Of a stretch of DNA of 64,000 bases, positions 51,966 to 62,463 are shown piece after piece; position 1 is the first letter of the stretch, and each line of letters opens with the position of its first letter. The position numbers and the translations under genes are program-made. Under the pieces are notes generated by a model. It saw only the letters and a program-made list of their open reading frames with translations. It did not search any database and had not been told where the DNA came from. Source of the DNA: Symsagittifera roscoffensis (lineage: Eukaryota > Xenacoelomorpha > Acoela > Convolutidae); contig NC_087062.1 of the NCBI RefSeq assembly GCF_963678635.1, positions 19,021,789 to 19,085,788 of the forward strand, in the 5' to 3' direction.

Positions 51966-51999
51966 TGTAAATGTCCTTTTTATCTTCGTTGTAAAGGTA

Positions 52000-52202
52000 A
52001 AAGTGTGATAGAGGGGTCCCAAGAAACTAACCCTTAATGTAAATAGAGTGCCTCAAAATTATTCAACTTAAGTGCTTTGATGACGTCAATTATTGGATCG
52101 ATTAAGTTTGCTAATGTGTGATTGCGGTATTTGCCTAAATTAGTGTGATTTGGGACCCCTCTCTCACGCCTGGTTTTTACCGGGACCCCTCTATTACACT
52201 TG
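52000..52202. repeat. Short inverted-repeat element upstream of MARS2 (MITE-like)
   Basis: AAAGTGTGATAGAGGGGTCC (52,000-52,019) and its near-perfect inverse (52,183-52,202, ending CTATTACACTTG) match at about 19 of 21 positions and enclose about 160 bp with no coding capacity. An extra GGGACCCCTCT copy lies at 52,152. The size suits a miniature inverted-repeat element; no target duplication was identified. Confidence 0.5.
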
Positions 52203-52261
52203 AAACGCTATAACTATTTTTACGTTTGTTGCTCAGCTTCGCCTCAATGTAAAAAATTTCA

Positions 52262-52270
52262 TTTTTACAG
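52262..52270 (+). promoter_or_regulatory. Splice (possibly trans-splice) acceptor before MARS2
   Basis: TTTTTACAG lies 29 bp before the MARS2 ATG, a good 3' splice site consensus. It could accept a spliced leader or an upstream noncoding exon. No upstream coding exon was found. Confidence 0.4.
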
Positions 52271-52303
52271 ATGTTAGTATTGATGACAGAGAGTATGAAA
52301 TGA
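52271..52303 (+). CDS. Upstream ORF overlapping the MARS2 start (10 codons)
   Basis: An ATG directly after the acceptor opens a 10-codon frame (MLVLMTESMK) whose TGA stop (52,301-52,303) overlaps the MARS2 ATG in the arrangement ATGA. This layout allows termination-reinitiation. It could also be chance. Confidence 0.3.
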   Translation: MLVLMTESMK

Positions 52304-53940
52304 ACGTAAGCAAGCAGTTTTTGCGCTATGCAAGTAAATGCTTCTCAGAACGTATTAACCATTTTGTCGTGACAACGCCCATTTACTATGTCAACTCTGC
52401 GCCACATATAGGGCATGCTTATACGTCGCTTCTAGCCGACATCATCACACGATGGCAGAAAGTTAAAGATTTAGAAGCCGTTAATGTTTTCACTGCAACA
52501 GGAACCGATGAGCACGGAAATAAAATCCTTCAAGCAGCAGCTAGAACTGATCATTCAGATGTTAGAATGTTTTGCGATGAGCAATCAGAGCTGTTTCTTT
52601 CTCTTCTAAACGATCTCAACATCAATTATGGTGCTTTCGTTCGAACTACCAGCGAAAGTCACAGACAGAAGGTAGAGATGTTTTGGAATATTTTAATGAA
52701 GAGGGGAGCAATTGAGAAAGGGACATACAAAGGTTGGTACTCTGTAAACGACGAAGAGTTTCTGGCTGAGAGAGAAACTGAATTGATCACGCGTAACGAT
52801 GGTGCACTAATTCGTACATCTAAAAGCAGTGGCCACGACGTGACGGAGATTGAAGAAGTAAATTACATGTTCGATTTGCACCCATTCAAAGATCAAATTT
52901 TGGACCATCTGAATAAGGGATGGGTACGACCAACTCATTTCTCTGAAATTGTAAGAGCATGGATTTCGGATGAATCAATTATGGAGCGAAAATTGTCCGT
53001 GTCCCGACCAAGTTCTCGCTGTGATTGGGGAATTCAAGTCCCCGATGATCCATCTCAGACTATCTATGTATGGCTCGATGCACTCGTCAGTTATTTAACT
53101 GCCACTGACAATAGGTTTGTAAACGGTTTTTGGCCTGCTGATTTACAAATAGTCGGCAAAGATATACTGAAATTTCATGCTGTTTATTGGCCTTCATTTC
53201 TATTAGCGGCAGAGTACACGCTACCGAAACGAATCCTCTGTCACTCTCATTGGCTAAGCGAAGGTCAAAAGATGTCGAAATCAAAAGGAAATGTAGTAGA
53301 TCCCTTCAAATACCTTGGTAGCAACAATTCGGATTGCCTTCGTCTCTACCTAGTGGCTCAGAGTCATCTTTCAAGGGACGGAAATTTCAGTCATCAAAAT
53401 TTTATTGAGTTGATTGATTACTTTGCAAATAGTTTCGGCAATGCTGCCGGTAGAGTTATGAACAAAAGATGTCTTGAAGTTATTGACTACATGTACCCAT
53501 ACCCAAGTGATATAAATTTCGAGAAAGCCTTGTCTGTATCAGGAAAACTGGTCGAAGAGTTAGAATGTGTCATCGAAAAAACTTATAGAAACTACGAGGA
53601 GTATGTTTTCAATCCAGCCTGGGAAGACATTTCAAAAGTTCTGCATTTGCTGAACAAATTTCTGCAAGACTCTAAATTTTGGAAAAGTTTTGATGACATA
53701 AACTTTGTTAGCTCTGTTGTTTATTTGACATTTGAGTGTTTGCGTTGCTGTTCAATTTTACTGTCGCCCATTACGCCTCTTACCTCATTTGAACTCTTGG
53801 ATCGCCTTTCAGTTCGACCCAATGAGATGGTGTATCCAAATTGTAAAATGTACATATCTAAGAATGAAGATCCCCCTTGGTCTGGACGGACACTGAGGCC
53901 AGACATAGTTCCTCTCGTTCGAAAATTTTCATTTGAATAA
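52300..53940 (+). CDS. MARS2: Methionine--tRNA ligase, mitochondrial
   Basis: It charges initiator and elongator tRNA-Met in mitochondria (Met + ATP + tRNA gives Met-tRNA + AMP + PPi). The 546-residue class I synthetase starts with a short basic, hydroxylated stretch (about 20 residues) suitable as a mitochondrial targeting peptide. VVTTPIYYVNSAPHIGHAY carries the HIGH box (36-39). DEHG (TGTDEHGNK, residues 68-76) and the KMSKS box (324-328, in QKMSKSKGN) are intact. The zinc-binding connective peptide of some cytosolic enzymes is short or absent, as in mitochondrial forms. A C-terminal anticodon-binding helical region follows. It is a single exon and slightly shorter than the human enzyme. 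The ATG chosen is the first in this frame after the acceptor at 52,270. FLCN follows 146 bp downstream on the same strand. Confidence 0.95.
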   Translation: MNVSKQFLRYASKCFSERINHFVVTTPIYYVNSAPHIGHAYTSLLADIITRWQKVKDLEAVNVFTATGTDEHGNKILQAAARTDHSDVRMFCDEQSELFLSLLNDLNINYGAFVRTTSESHRQKVEMFWNILMKRGAIEKGTYKGWYSVNDEEFLAERETELITRNDGALIRTSKSSGHDVTEIEEVNYMFDLHPFKDQILDHLNKGWVRPTHFSEIVRAWISDESIMERKLSVSRPSSRCDWGIQVPDDPSQTIYVWLDALVSYLTATDNRFVNGFWPADLQIVGKDILKFHAVYWPSFLLAAEYTLPKRILCHSHWLSEGQKMSKSKGNVVDPFKYLGSNNSDCLRLYLVAQSHLSRDGNFSHQNFIELIDYFANSFGNAAGRVMNKRCLEVIDYMYPYPSDINFEKALSVSGKLVEELECVIEKTYRNYEEYVFNPAWEDISKVLHLLNKFLQDSKFWKSFDDINFVSSVVYLTFECLRCCSILLSPITPLTSFELLDRLSVRPNEMVYPNCKMYISKNEDPPWSGRTLRPDIVPLVRKFSFE

Positions 53941-53941
53941 A
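53936..53941 (+). terminator. Poly(A) signal overlapping the MARS2 stop
   Basis: AATAAA includes the TAA stop codon of MARS2. The 3' untranslated region must therefore be very short, fitting close packing with FLCN. Confidence 0.55.
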
Positions 53942-54021
53942 AGTAATCAAAGCTGTCTAAACTTAAATGCCGAGGCCCGTGGTTGTTCTTTTGAGATGTT
54001 ATTTTTTCTGAATAACAATTA

Positions 54022-54031
54022 CCTCTTTCAG
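54022..54031 (+). promoter_or_regulatory. Acceptor site in the MARS2-FLCN gap
   Basis: CCTCTTTCAG lies 90 bp after the MARS2 poly(A) signal and 55 bp before the FLCN ATG. This is the spacing and consensus of operon-internal trans-splice sites in nematodes. The sequence alone cannot show that a spliced leader is added. Confidence 0.4.
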
Positions 54032-54086
54032 AGTGGATGGAATAATCTGTTGACTTCTTAAAATCATAGTTAGACTCAAAAACGGA

Positions 54087-54407
54087 ATGTCCTTGAAAAT
54101 AATCTTGTGTCATTTCTGTGAAGCTCACGGGCCCCGTGTCTTGTTCTGCTCAGAGACCAAATCCCAGGCACAAGTAAAGTCGAAGTCCAATAGTGAAAGG
54201 ATCAATCATCAAGGAGGTGGGATGTGTGTTGCTTGCACAAGCGTGCAAGATCATCCAGGCTTCCTATCGAGTGATTCAAACTGCATTGAAAATGCAGTTG
54301 CAGGAAGCGATATTGAACCAGTCGTATATAAGAGTTCACAGTACCCTGATTCTGCCGATGACTTCTCGCATGTTAGACAAGCATGTGTTAAAAGCCTAAG
54401 CAACGAG
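54087..54407 (+). CDS. FLCN: Folliculin, exon 1 (N-terminal longin region)
   Basis: Folliculin works with FNIP partners as a GTPase-activating protein for RagC/D at the lysosome, tuning mTORC1 and TFE3/TFEB. Exon 1 is 107 codons, phase 0. It begins MSLKIILCHFCEAHGPRVLFCSE, the strongly conserved folliculin N-terminus, then a divergent Ser-rich loop, the Cys-containing CVACTS-HPGFLS block, and YPDSADDFSHVRQACVKSLSNE at the end. The donor is GAG|GTGAGA at 54,408. The frame beyond the donor (to 54,503) is not conserved and turns hydrophobic, so it is intron read-through. The promoter is probably shared with MARS2. Confidence 0.92.
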
Positions 54408-55439
54408 GTGAGAAGCTTGAAAAAGGAATCAATTCAGGCACTGGTTTTGTTTTTGGCCCTGGTTTTTTTGAGGCTACTCAAATCTTTCATCATGGTTTGC
54501 TAGTATAAACTATTCTTGCTATTGCTTGTTGCTATTGCTACTATTCTTGACATAAAAAAGCGGCTTAACCACTGACGGACTTTTGTGGATGTAAGTTATG
54601 TTTTTTCCACGCTAAATTAGTGCAACAGAAAACTCGTACGGTGCTTAGTTTTCATGCAGTTTTTTCATTTGTTTTCTCAATATCGGGGAAAGTAAAATAA
54701 AATACAAAAAAGCTATCAAAAAAAAGATTTCAGAGCCTGAGTTTAAGTTTGAAAAGGGTAGCTCCTTTACCAGTATGCTTTTTAATGTCTTTTTTTAATG
54801 TCTGGATGTGAAAAGAGAATAGTTCGTGTACCACTACTGCAGGCTGTCTCGATCACTGACAGTAACATTTGCAAAAGTCACTTTCGCTATAGGTTGTAAA
54901 TTAATGCAAGCTTTTGCTTGTGCATTTATTTCTTGAAATAGAAATTTTATCGTTCTTAATCTTTCTATCGAGCTACAAATTATTAACTGGCGTTTCACTT
55001 GACTCATTTTCAAGAAGTTCCCATGTGGACATGTTATGATGCCAAAATCTCGCAACGGTTAAAATTTTTACTAATGTCAACGAATTAAACAAGCGGAGCG
55101 TATTGTGATAGTACGTTGCAACTTTTCTCCCAAGAAGTTGTAAATAAAAGTGCTACTTTTGGTGGCACTTTCTCAATGTGAAAGTGCTGCTTTTTTGGAA
55201 CTTTTAAGGCAGAAGACAATTTGGCTGTATGTTTTGCAATTAATTACATGCAAATTTAGTGTGAGTGTGAATTGCTTTAGCTTATTACATGCAAAATTTT
55301 TGTTTTTGTGAAATTTGAAGCTCTTTTTGACGCTTCTGTTTTTCTGTTAGCTTCATTGAACAGTTGTGTAGAGCATCCAACTATAAAATATGAATTTCAG
55401 AGGACTGAGCATTAATTTCTTACTCATTAATTTCTTAGA

Positions 55440-55760
55440 GTTGATAAACGTAGTTCAGACTCCTATATAGAATGCGACAATTTTTTTTTCTGGAAAAGTT
55501 TTTAAATTTATTCAGGCTCAAATTTACTTTTTCGCAGTTTAAAAAAATTCAGTTCATTTTTTTTGTTAAGAGGAAGGCAAAAACTCCACTATCGAACAGC
55601 GAAAGTGTAAAATTCACGATAAACTTAAACGACTGTTAGTTTCGAAAGTGAAATTTCTGAGCGAAATAAAAATTTAAGTTATTGATCCAGTTCTTACGCT
55701 TGGGAGCAGCTAGTATTTTAGTACGAACATTCTTTTATTTGCACTTGCGAAGCGATAGTT
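55440..55760 (+). repeat. Dispersed repeat family R1, copy 1
   Basis: It shares TTAAAAGGAAGGCAAAC, TATCGAACAGC, TTGTAAAG and GCGAAATAAAAGTT-like blocks in the same order with 61,535-61,790 and 63,340-63,690, over roughly 320 bp. No coding capacity. Confidence 0.6.
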
Positions 55761-56074
55761 ATAGTACGAGTTTTCTTTTTTCCAACCTAAGTAGCAATTT
55801 TTGCACCTTTACAGCTTAGCTTATTGATAACTTAAGCTTTGACATTCGAATATATATAAGTTTACACAGTTGATGCATTTTTAATTCATCAAGTGAACCG
55901 AAGAAAGCTATTTGTGTTGTTCAAACGACATAATCATAATAAAATCTCGATATCAGAAATTTTCTAACTCAATATATGTCGCAATTTTTCGAAATGCATA
56001 ACTTATAAACAATGTGGTTTTATGATTTGCGGTTTATTACTTGCGAAATTGTATCTTTTTGTGTTTTTGCTGCA

Positions 56075-56300
56075 TCGAATTGGCAATTTATTGGCATATG
56101 AGCTGCTTTATTGGTGGCTAGTTTTTGGAGATTTAAGCATCCGTGGCCGAATGGTTAGTGCGTGAAACTCAAATTCGATTGGATTTTTTGCTAAGCTTCG
56201 AGTTTTTGCAAATTCGAGGCTTACTTCTACCTTTACTTGTGTCACTTGATAGAGCTGCTTTTTGGAGGCTTCACCTCTGTGTTTTAACTTACTCGCAATT
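56075..56300 (+). repeat. tRNA-headed SINE-like repeat, copy 1
   Basis: TCCGTGGCCGAATGGTTAGT is a Leu/Ser-tRNA-like A-box region, followed by GAAACTCAAATTCGATTGG and a body with AATTCGAGGCTTA and TTCTAC. The same order is found at 56,325-56,595 and 58,275-58,560. This copy lacks a B box, and homology begins upstream of the tRNA-like part. Confidence 0.55.
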
Positions 56301-56324
56301 AAAAGTGTTCAGTTGTGTGCCTTT

Positions 56325-56595
56325 TTGCTATAATGACGATCTGTAGCATTGGAAATTGCATAGCATCTGTTCTCGGCTTTGTTTCTGGCTAGTGTTTGTG
56401 ATTGACTAAGCGTACGTGGTTAGTGCTTGAGACTCTTACTTTCTAGGTCGTAGGTTCGAGTCCGAGACGTCGCCGACTTTATACTAATTCGAGGCTCATT
56501 TTAACTTTTTATTGCACTTCGTAGAATTCTAACTGCTTTTTGTCGTGTTCTCGCTTGTGTTTGCGAAGCGCAGCTTCGCCTCTATGTCTCAAATT
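56325..56595 (+). repeat. tRNA-headed SINE-like repeat, copy 2
   Basis: Lead-in CATTGGAAATTGCATAGCAT, then a shortened A-box part, GGTCGTAGGTTCGAGTCCGA (B box intact), a body with AATTCGAGGCTCATT, and the terminal palindrome GCGAAGCGCAGCTTCGCCTC. It is not a functional tRNA: the acceptor stem does not close. Confidence 0.6.
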
Positions 56596-58274
56596 TGGTT
56601 AGTTTTATCAAAAAAGTGCCAGTCACAAATTTGTGTAGATTTGGGCTTTTTTACTGTGAAGTTCGAGTCATGAGGTTTTTTCAAAGTATTTTTTCAATTT
56701 TTTTTCTGTACTCAATGTTTACTCAAAGGTCAATATTTTTTTTGTTTACTTGACTCGCTTTTTGACACTTCTTTGCTTTTAGTTGCTTGTTTTTAATCCA
56801 TACAATAAATTGAATGCAATTTTCCGAGGTCGTTCGCGACTCTAATCCAAGGCGAAAGCTGTAATTCGATAGTCTCGCTTTTTTCGCAACAAACATTCAA
56901 AAAGTGTTTCGTTTCTGTTATCATTTCCTCAAAATTTGAAACTCGAATCCCTATAGTGGGGTGCTTCCAGGGTGTTCCAAAAATTATGAATTGGGACTTA
57001 AAATCTCGGTGGAAGTCATTTTAGCTTACGAAAAATGACAAATTATCTGATTTCTTTTTCAAAGTATCCAAAATTTAGATAATCTTCTGAACATTTATAA
57101 CTCTAAATCCTAGGGAGGGGAGCGGACTGTTTGGGTATTTATTAGGGTTGCATTTTTTCTCTAAGTCTGACAGCTAAAATCTTTATAGTTTCCAAGATAG
57201 GACGTTGACGTTATTTATGATTTTCAAAAAATTGAATAATTTAGATCCGTAAAAATCCTTTCACAGAATTTGAGGTTTTCAACCCTATGTCGCGGTGCTG
57301 TCACTATTTAAAAGGTTTTAGTTTCTGAGGTTATGACTTTTTCAGAAATTTGAATAGTTGGATTTTTTTTTCTCAAAAAAATTATTGGTGTTTTTCTAAT
57401 TATTCACGCGTACTAAACGATTGGTGGCATCAAATGGTAGACGTACGGGTTTATAAAAATGAAAAACGTTTTGTAAACAAAAATGACATTATTGATTATG
57501 CAAAAACTATTCATTGTAGAAGTTTTATTCGAGTTAGAATACGAAGATTCGAACCCCAGCTGTTTGCAGCCTTGACAACTGGTTTCCATAATATGAACTG
57601 GTTCATAATGTGTTCATTTTTTGAGACTGGGTTCATATTTTTGTCTCAGGGATTCGACCCCTCGCAAACCAAAGTGTCACCCTATTGATATTTTTTATGA
57701 CATCAATTTTTGGTCGACGAACCCTAAAATTTTTCTAAAGGCGCCTTTGGTGCAAATATTTACTAATTTTTAAGGGGAGCCGCAATTTTTTGATCAAAAT
57801 GTTCCTTGTTTTCCCAAAAGTTTGCCTGCGGCGCATTTTTTTTGTCTAAATCACCCTTGCCAACTGGTTCATATAAAATATATTCATATAAGCTCATATA
57901 AGGTTCAAAAAAATTCATGTTTGAGCCTAACGCAGTGCTTCATATTTCAATTTTCAAAAATTGGCAAGCCTGGCTGTTTAGAAATGTCCTTTGTAGTGAA
58001 AAAGAGACCTTAAGCTTGAAAATGTTTCAAAACCATTTAGTTTATCGAAATAGAAAACGCTTTGGGTGCTTACAGTCTGTTTTTATGTCAGCTTTAATCT
58101 TCGTGATTGTGTGTTGTATAGTTTAGGAAGAAATTTTCACGTTCACTTGGTTCGAAGCACTATAAATAACTGACACATGCTAGTTAAAAACAGTTTTTTT
58201 TTCCCGAATTAACGTTTTTTTTTTAGCCTTTTATTATTTAACCTTTTTTGGTAGTCTAGGTTGGCTCAATTTTT

Positions 58275-58560
58275 CTCTAATCACTTTTGCTTTAATCACG
58301 ATTTGTACCATTGGAAATTTCAAAGCATCGGTTCTGCTTTATTTGTGGCAAGTGTTTGATGATCATTAAGCGTTTGTGGCCGAGAGAGGTGCTTGAGACT
58401 CAAAATCTCGATCGAGGTCGCAGGTTCCAATCGGACACGTAGCAAAAGTTATACTAATTAGAGGCTTTTTTCTACTTTTTCTTATTTCATTTTATAAAGC
58501 TCTCTTTTTTTGTCGTTTTCTCGCTAGTGTTTGCGAAGCGCAGCTTCGAGTCGATAAATA
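58275..58560 (+). repeat. tRNA-headed SINE-like repeat, copy 3
   Basis: Lead-in CATTGGAAATTTCAAAGCAT, then GTTTGTGGCCGAGAGAGGTG, GGTCGCAGGTTCCAATCGGA, a body with AATTAGAGGCTTTTTTCTAC, and the palindrome GCGAAGCGCAGCTTCG. It aligns with copy 2 throughout. Confidence 0.6.
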
Positions 58561-59344
58561 TTCAGAAATCGAACGAAATGAATAAATTATAAAACGTTTC
58601 ATCGGTTTCGAGAAAAAAAACGATTCAAAATTTTTAATGTTGTCTAATGTCGAGCTAATCAAGCGAAACAGTAATTTGAAAGTTGCCAATTTGACCAAAT
58701 TGTGAATATTAATGGGCACTATTCACAAGATTTCTTTTCAAGTTTATCATAAGGCGGCAAATTAATCTGGCTCAAAAAGAACTGAAAATTGAATCTAAGC
58801 GTTTCATTTAGTCTTATTAGTGCGTTACTGGACGATTAACATATAATTTCATTCTTTACATAGCATGCTGGGGCGGCGTTTTTTGTTGGTTTTCACTAGT
58901 TATACGGTTAAGTTTCTCTTTAATTGTGCTTGGTTCCGAAGTCCAAGCGTTATCTAACCGTCGCATAAGAGTTTCCTGTTAACATCCTATGCAACCAAAT
59001 CAGCGAGTCTTCCGATTGCTTGATTTTCAATATTCTGATTATGTTAATTCTGCAAGCGGACAAATGTTATGTCCATAATTTTCCTATGCGGTAAGTTTTC
59101 TGCCTTAAATCGAGTGTCGGACTATAGTTTTTTTGTGTTTTGTCGGCTAACTTGCCGCAACATGAACTTGTTAAGCGATTTAAGCAATTTTCACTATTTT
59201 TGAATTTCTCTTGTGATATATTCATGTAGTTGAGTAGCTTATTGTATTGCAAGAAGTTTTTAGAAAGGTCTTACAACCATATAATAATTTTTTCCCATAA
59301 ATAACTGTGTTCACAGGATGACTGAAGAATGGTCATTTACAACC

Positions 59345-60795
59345 GTACTTAACTCAACGAGCAGTCAACCATCAAGCATGTTTGCAATTTAATTTCTGCC
59401 TGTAATTTCTGTAAGAATTTGCAGCCTTTTCAACCAATGCGTTAAGAGTGGTTATTTTCCTCAAGGCTTAAAAGTTGCAAAACTTATTCCCCTTTTAAGG
59501 GAGGTTTAAAAGACTCTTTGGAAAATTATAGACCTATTAGTTTACTCAGTTCACTCTGCAAAATTTTCGAAAGGATGATATTTATTAGAATATATAACTT
59601 TGCTAACAAGCAGAAGATTCTTTATGAAAAACAATTTAGTTTTCAAAAAGAAAAAGTCGTGCGTGGTTGCATTAATCGAATTCACCGAATTTATTAGAGA
59701 GGGATGGGACAAAAAATTGGTTGGTCAATCATGCCTTGTTGATCTCAAAAAAGCATTTGATACCATAAATCATGATCTTCTTTTGGCAAAATTGGAAAAA
59801 TACGGCTTTAGAGGCCGGATTCTTTGTCTTCTAAAAAATTACTTTACAAACCGGTTTCAATTTGTTCAAACTGATAATGAAATTTCTTCTAGTCGCTCTA
59901 TGTCATGTGGAGTACCGCAAGGGTCAGTTTTAGGTCCGTTTTTGTTTTTATTATTTATAAATGATCTTCCGAAAATTGCTGAAGGATCTGAGGTTGTTCT
60001 ATTTGCTGATGATACTACAATATGCAAAGCAGAAAAAAACTGTTGCGATAGCTTTGATAGTTCGTGAAATAAAGTGGATAGATAGTTCAAAACGAATGGA
60101 CTTTGTGTCAATCCTGGTAAAACTCAAATACTGAAATTTGGTAATAACTTTTCAAAAGATTACTTTGCTTTTGGTACTACAGTTCAAATTACAAATGTGT
60201 GTAAATACTTAGGCATTTTTGTTGATAAGAAACTTAATTTCAAATTTCACATTGAACATGTGTGCAAAAAATTAACTAAATTTTGTGGCATTGTCTGGAA
60301 AGCTAGGTATGCTTTTTCTAAACAGCAGATGCTTAGCTTCTACAAAGCATATGTAAATCCTACAATCACTTATGGAATTTTAATATACGGCAATACATCC
60401 CAATTTCACCTTACCGAGATAATGAAACTACAAAAAAGAATCTTGGGAGCAATTTTTTTCAAACGTAGATGTGAATCAATTAAGGAAATTATGGACGAAA
60501 ACAAATTGCTTACTGTTTTTGATTTATACTTTTTTGAGATGTTCAAGTATTTCTTTATGGAATTGCGATTGGACAAAAAAATAGTTTTCTGTCTCATATT
60601 TACTCCCAAAAAAGTGGACCATGTACCAGGAGCAAAACGAAAGGCGTAATTAAAGTGGCAAAATTTTCTACTACCGCTAAACAGAGATCGCTTATAGTTA
60701 GAATTGTGCAGGCTTCTAACTATTTAAAACAAAATGACTTGATACCTGTTAATATACATGAAATGTCAGAAGTTAGTTTGTTGAGTTGATGCTGG
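59345..60795 (+). pseudogene. Jockey/CR1-like LINE reverse transcriptase fragment (LINE-C) in the FLCN intron
   Basis: Frames read SGYFPQGLKVAKLIPL (about 59,440-59,490), LENYRPISLLSSLCKIFER (about 59,517-59,573), DLKKAFDTINHDLL (motif A Asp, 59,742-59,783), CGVPQGSVLGP (motif B, 59,907-59,939) and FADDT (motif C, 60,003-60,017). After two nearby stops come KYLGIF and the thumb region (60,197-60,649). A typical C-terminal RSLIVRIVQASNYL block lies near 60,690-60,730. There is no endonuclease part, so it is 5'-truncated. Several frameshifts and stops make it inactive. It is sense-oriented relative to FLCN. Confidence 0.85.
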
Positions 60796-60944
60796 CTGTC
60801 TTCTCTTTACTCTCCAGGATATCCTACTCGATGAACAGTACTGCTCTTTAGGATCTCCCTCCAGGCATAGTATATTGCTTTTGTCGTTGTATATGTAGCT
60901 GGTAAAGTAATTCATATTTAACAGACGGTTCAAATCAAAATTTA

Positions 60945-61330
60945 CGTTGTTGATACGTTACCAACTCCGATTTCAAGATATCATTTTTTTCTCATTTTTC
61001 TCTTTTTTCAGCCTGAAAAAAGGTTTCTGCTGAAAATATATTTTGGATTAGCGGCCATTTTTTGAATCGTTTGAGGAGCAAAAAGGTTAAATTGAAATGT
61101 TTTAGAGGGGGTTTTAAAAAATTTTTCAACTTTTTTTTCGCTGCAACGCTTGTCTGCTCAAAAAGTTGGCTTTGTTACGCCTTCTAAGTTTTATTTAGGT
61201 CCTTCTTCACGATTCAAGTTTTTTACTTCTTGGCATATTTTCTTGAAAGGAATTTTTGTTCAAAACAAAATCAAGCCAAAGTTTTTAGTAAATCAATTTT
61301 TCAAAATTTGGTAGCTCAAAAAAATCCCTT
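60945..61330 (+). repeat. Dispersed repeat family R2, copy 1
   Basis: It shares AACTCCGATTTCA, AAAAAGGTTT, GAATCGTTTGAGG and a G-rich AGAGGGGG block, in order, with 63,045-63,260. R2 precedes R1 in both places, so the two may be parts of one longer decayed repeat. Confidence 0.5.
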
Positions 61331-61534
61331 TCTGTCGGTTATCTTGTCATCCTATGTATGAGTTGTATCGCAAGTATTGTGAAGCTATGCTTCGCCGCTG
61401 TTTGTAAAATTTTGAGGTGCAAGTTATTAAGATTCTGATTTTCGCAATTTTAAATATACTTTTAAAGTTTTTTTATTTTTCGATAAATGGGTTCATTCGC
61501 AAGTAGTAATAGTCATTCATTTTTCAGAGTATGT

Positions 61535-61790
61535 GAATGTAGTGGAGACTCTTATGTAGGTCGTGATTACACATTTTTTTTTCAGGAAAATAGTGATTTT
61601 TGCGGTACTTCTGATTTCTTTGTAAGTTCAATTCATTTCTTTTCTTAAAAGGAAGGCAAACTCAACTTTTGAGCAGCATAATTGTAAAGGACACGAAAAA
61701 CGTGATCGATCACAAGTGGATTATAGTTTACAGATGTCCCAGTGGACTAAAAAGCTTACCTATTGATGCAGTTTTTTCAAATTGAGTTAA
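61535..61790 (+). repeat. Dispersed repeat family R1, copy 2
   Basis: It is related to 55,440-55,760 and 63,340-63,690 through AAAAGGAAGGCAAACT, GAGCAGCA and ACGAAAAACGTGATC. Confidence 0.5.
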
Positions 61791-62463
61791 TTTATCACAA
61801 AAGTATCAATCATTAATTTTTCTTGAATTCAAAAGCTTCAAGGGCATTTATTTTTGCTTTCAAGTTTTTTCAAAAAACAAGATAGTTTTTTTCATTTTTT
61901 TTGTTATTATTGGCTTTTTTTTCAACTGTCTGTTGGCTATGTTTGTATCGCAAATGGTGCGAAGCTCTGTTTCGCCTCTGTTTCCTGATTTATTGTAGTT
62001 AGCTTTTTAATTTCTTGTATCTACAATTTAGATTTTTTAATTTCTTGTATTGGCCTTTCATTTTTGGCTTGGTCAGTAATAAGTGGTGGCTTATGTTTTA
62101 AATAACCTGAAAAATAATTTTATCTGATTACAAATTCTTGAAGCGAAAGTCCGCTGATTTTTGCGACTAAGGAATCTTTTGCCTAGTTTTTAAGTTACCT
62201 GAAAAATAGTTCTATCTGATTACAAATTGGTGAAGAAAAAATCCGCTGATTTTTGTGACTAAGGAATTTTTTGCCTTGTTAAGTTTGTCAGTTTGAGTAT
62301 TGAATTTTAAGTGTTTCAGAGAATGGATCAGTTTTGATCGATATTGAAAGCTTATGTTTTTTTTTGTGACAACTTATGTTTTGCATCGAAATTGCCTCTG
62401 CACAAATTATATTTTTGCCTGTTGCAATTTTAGCTAGCATTGTTGACTTTATTTTTTGGTTAG

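Larger units (their letters stand above)
54408..62463 (+). other. FLCN: FLCN intron 1 (8,056 bp)
   Basis: The donor GTGAGA at 54,408 and the acceptor TTTTTTGGTTAG at 62,452-62,463 join two phase-0 exons. The joined frame follows the folliculin order without a gap. The intron is AT-rich and carries an inactive LINE fragment (59,345-60,795), three SINE-like repeats and other dispersed repeats. No other gene is supported inside it. Confidence 0.85.

Noticed and set aside
54408-54503. Continuation of FLCN exon 1 to the stop at 54,503
   Set aside because: The extra residues are a hydrophobic string unlike folliculin, whereas splicing at GAG|GTGAGA to 62,464 restores the family order.
56134-58440. 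Functional tRNA genes at the GTGGCCGA...GGTTCGA sites
   Set aside because: A and B boxes are partly present, but acceptor and anticodon stems do not close, and the copies are embedded in a longer repeat.
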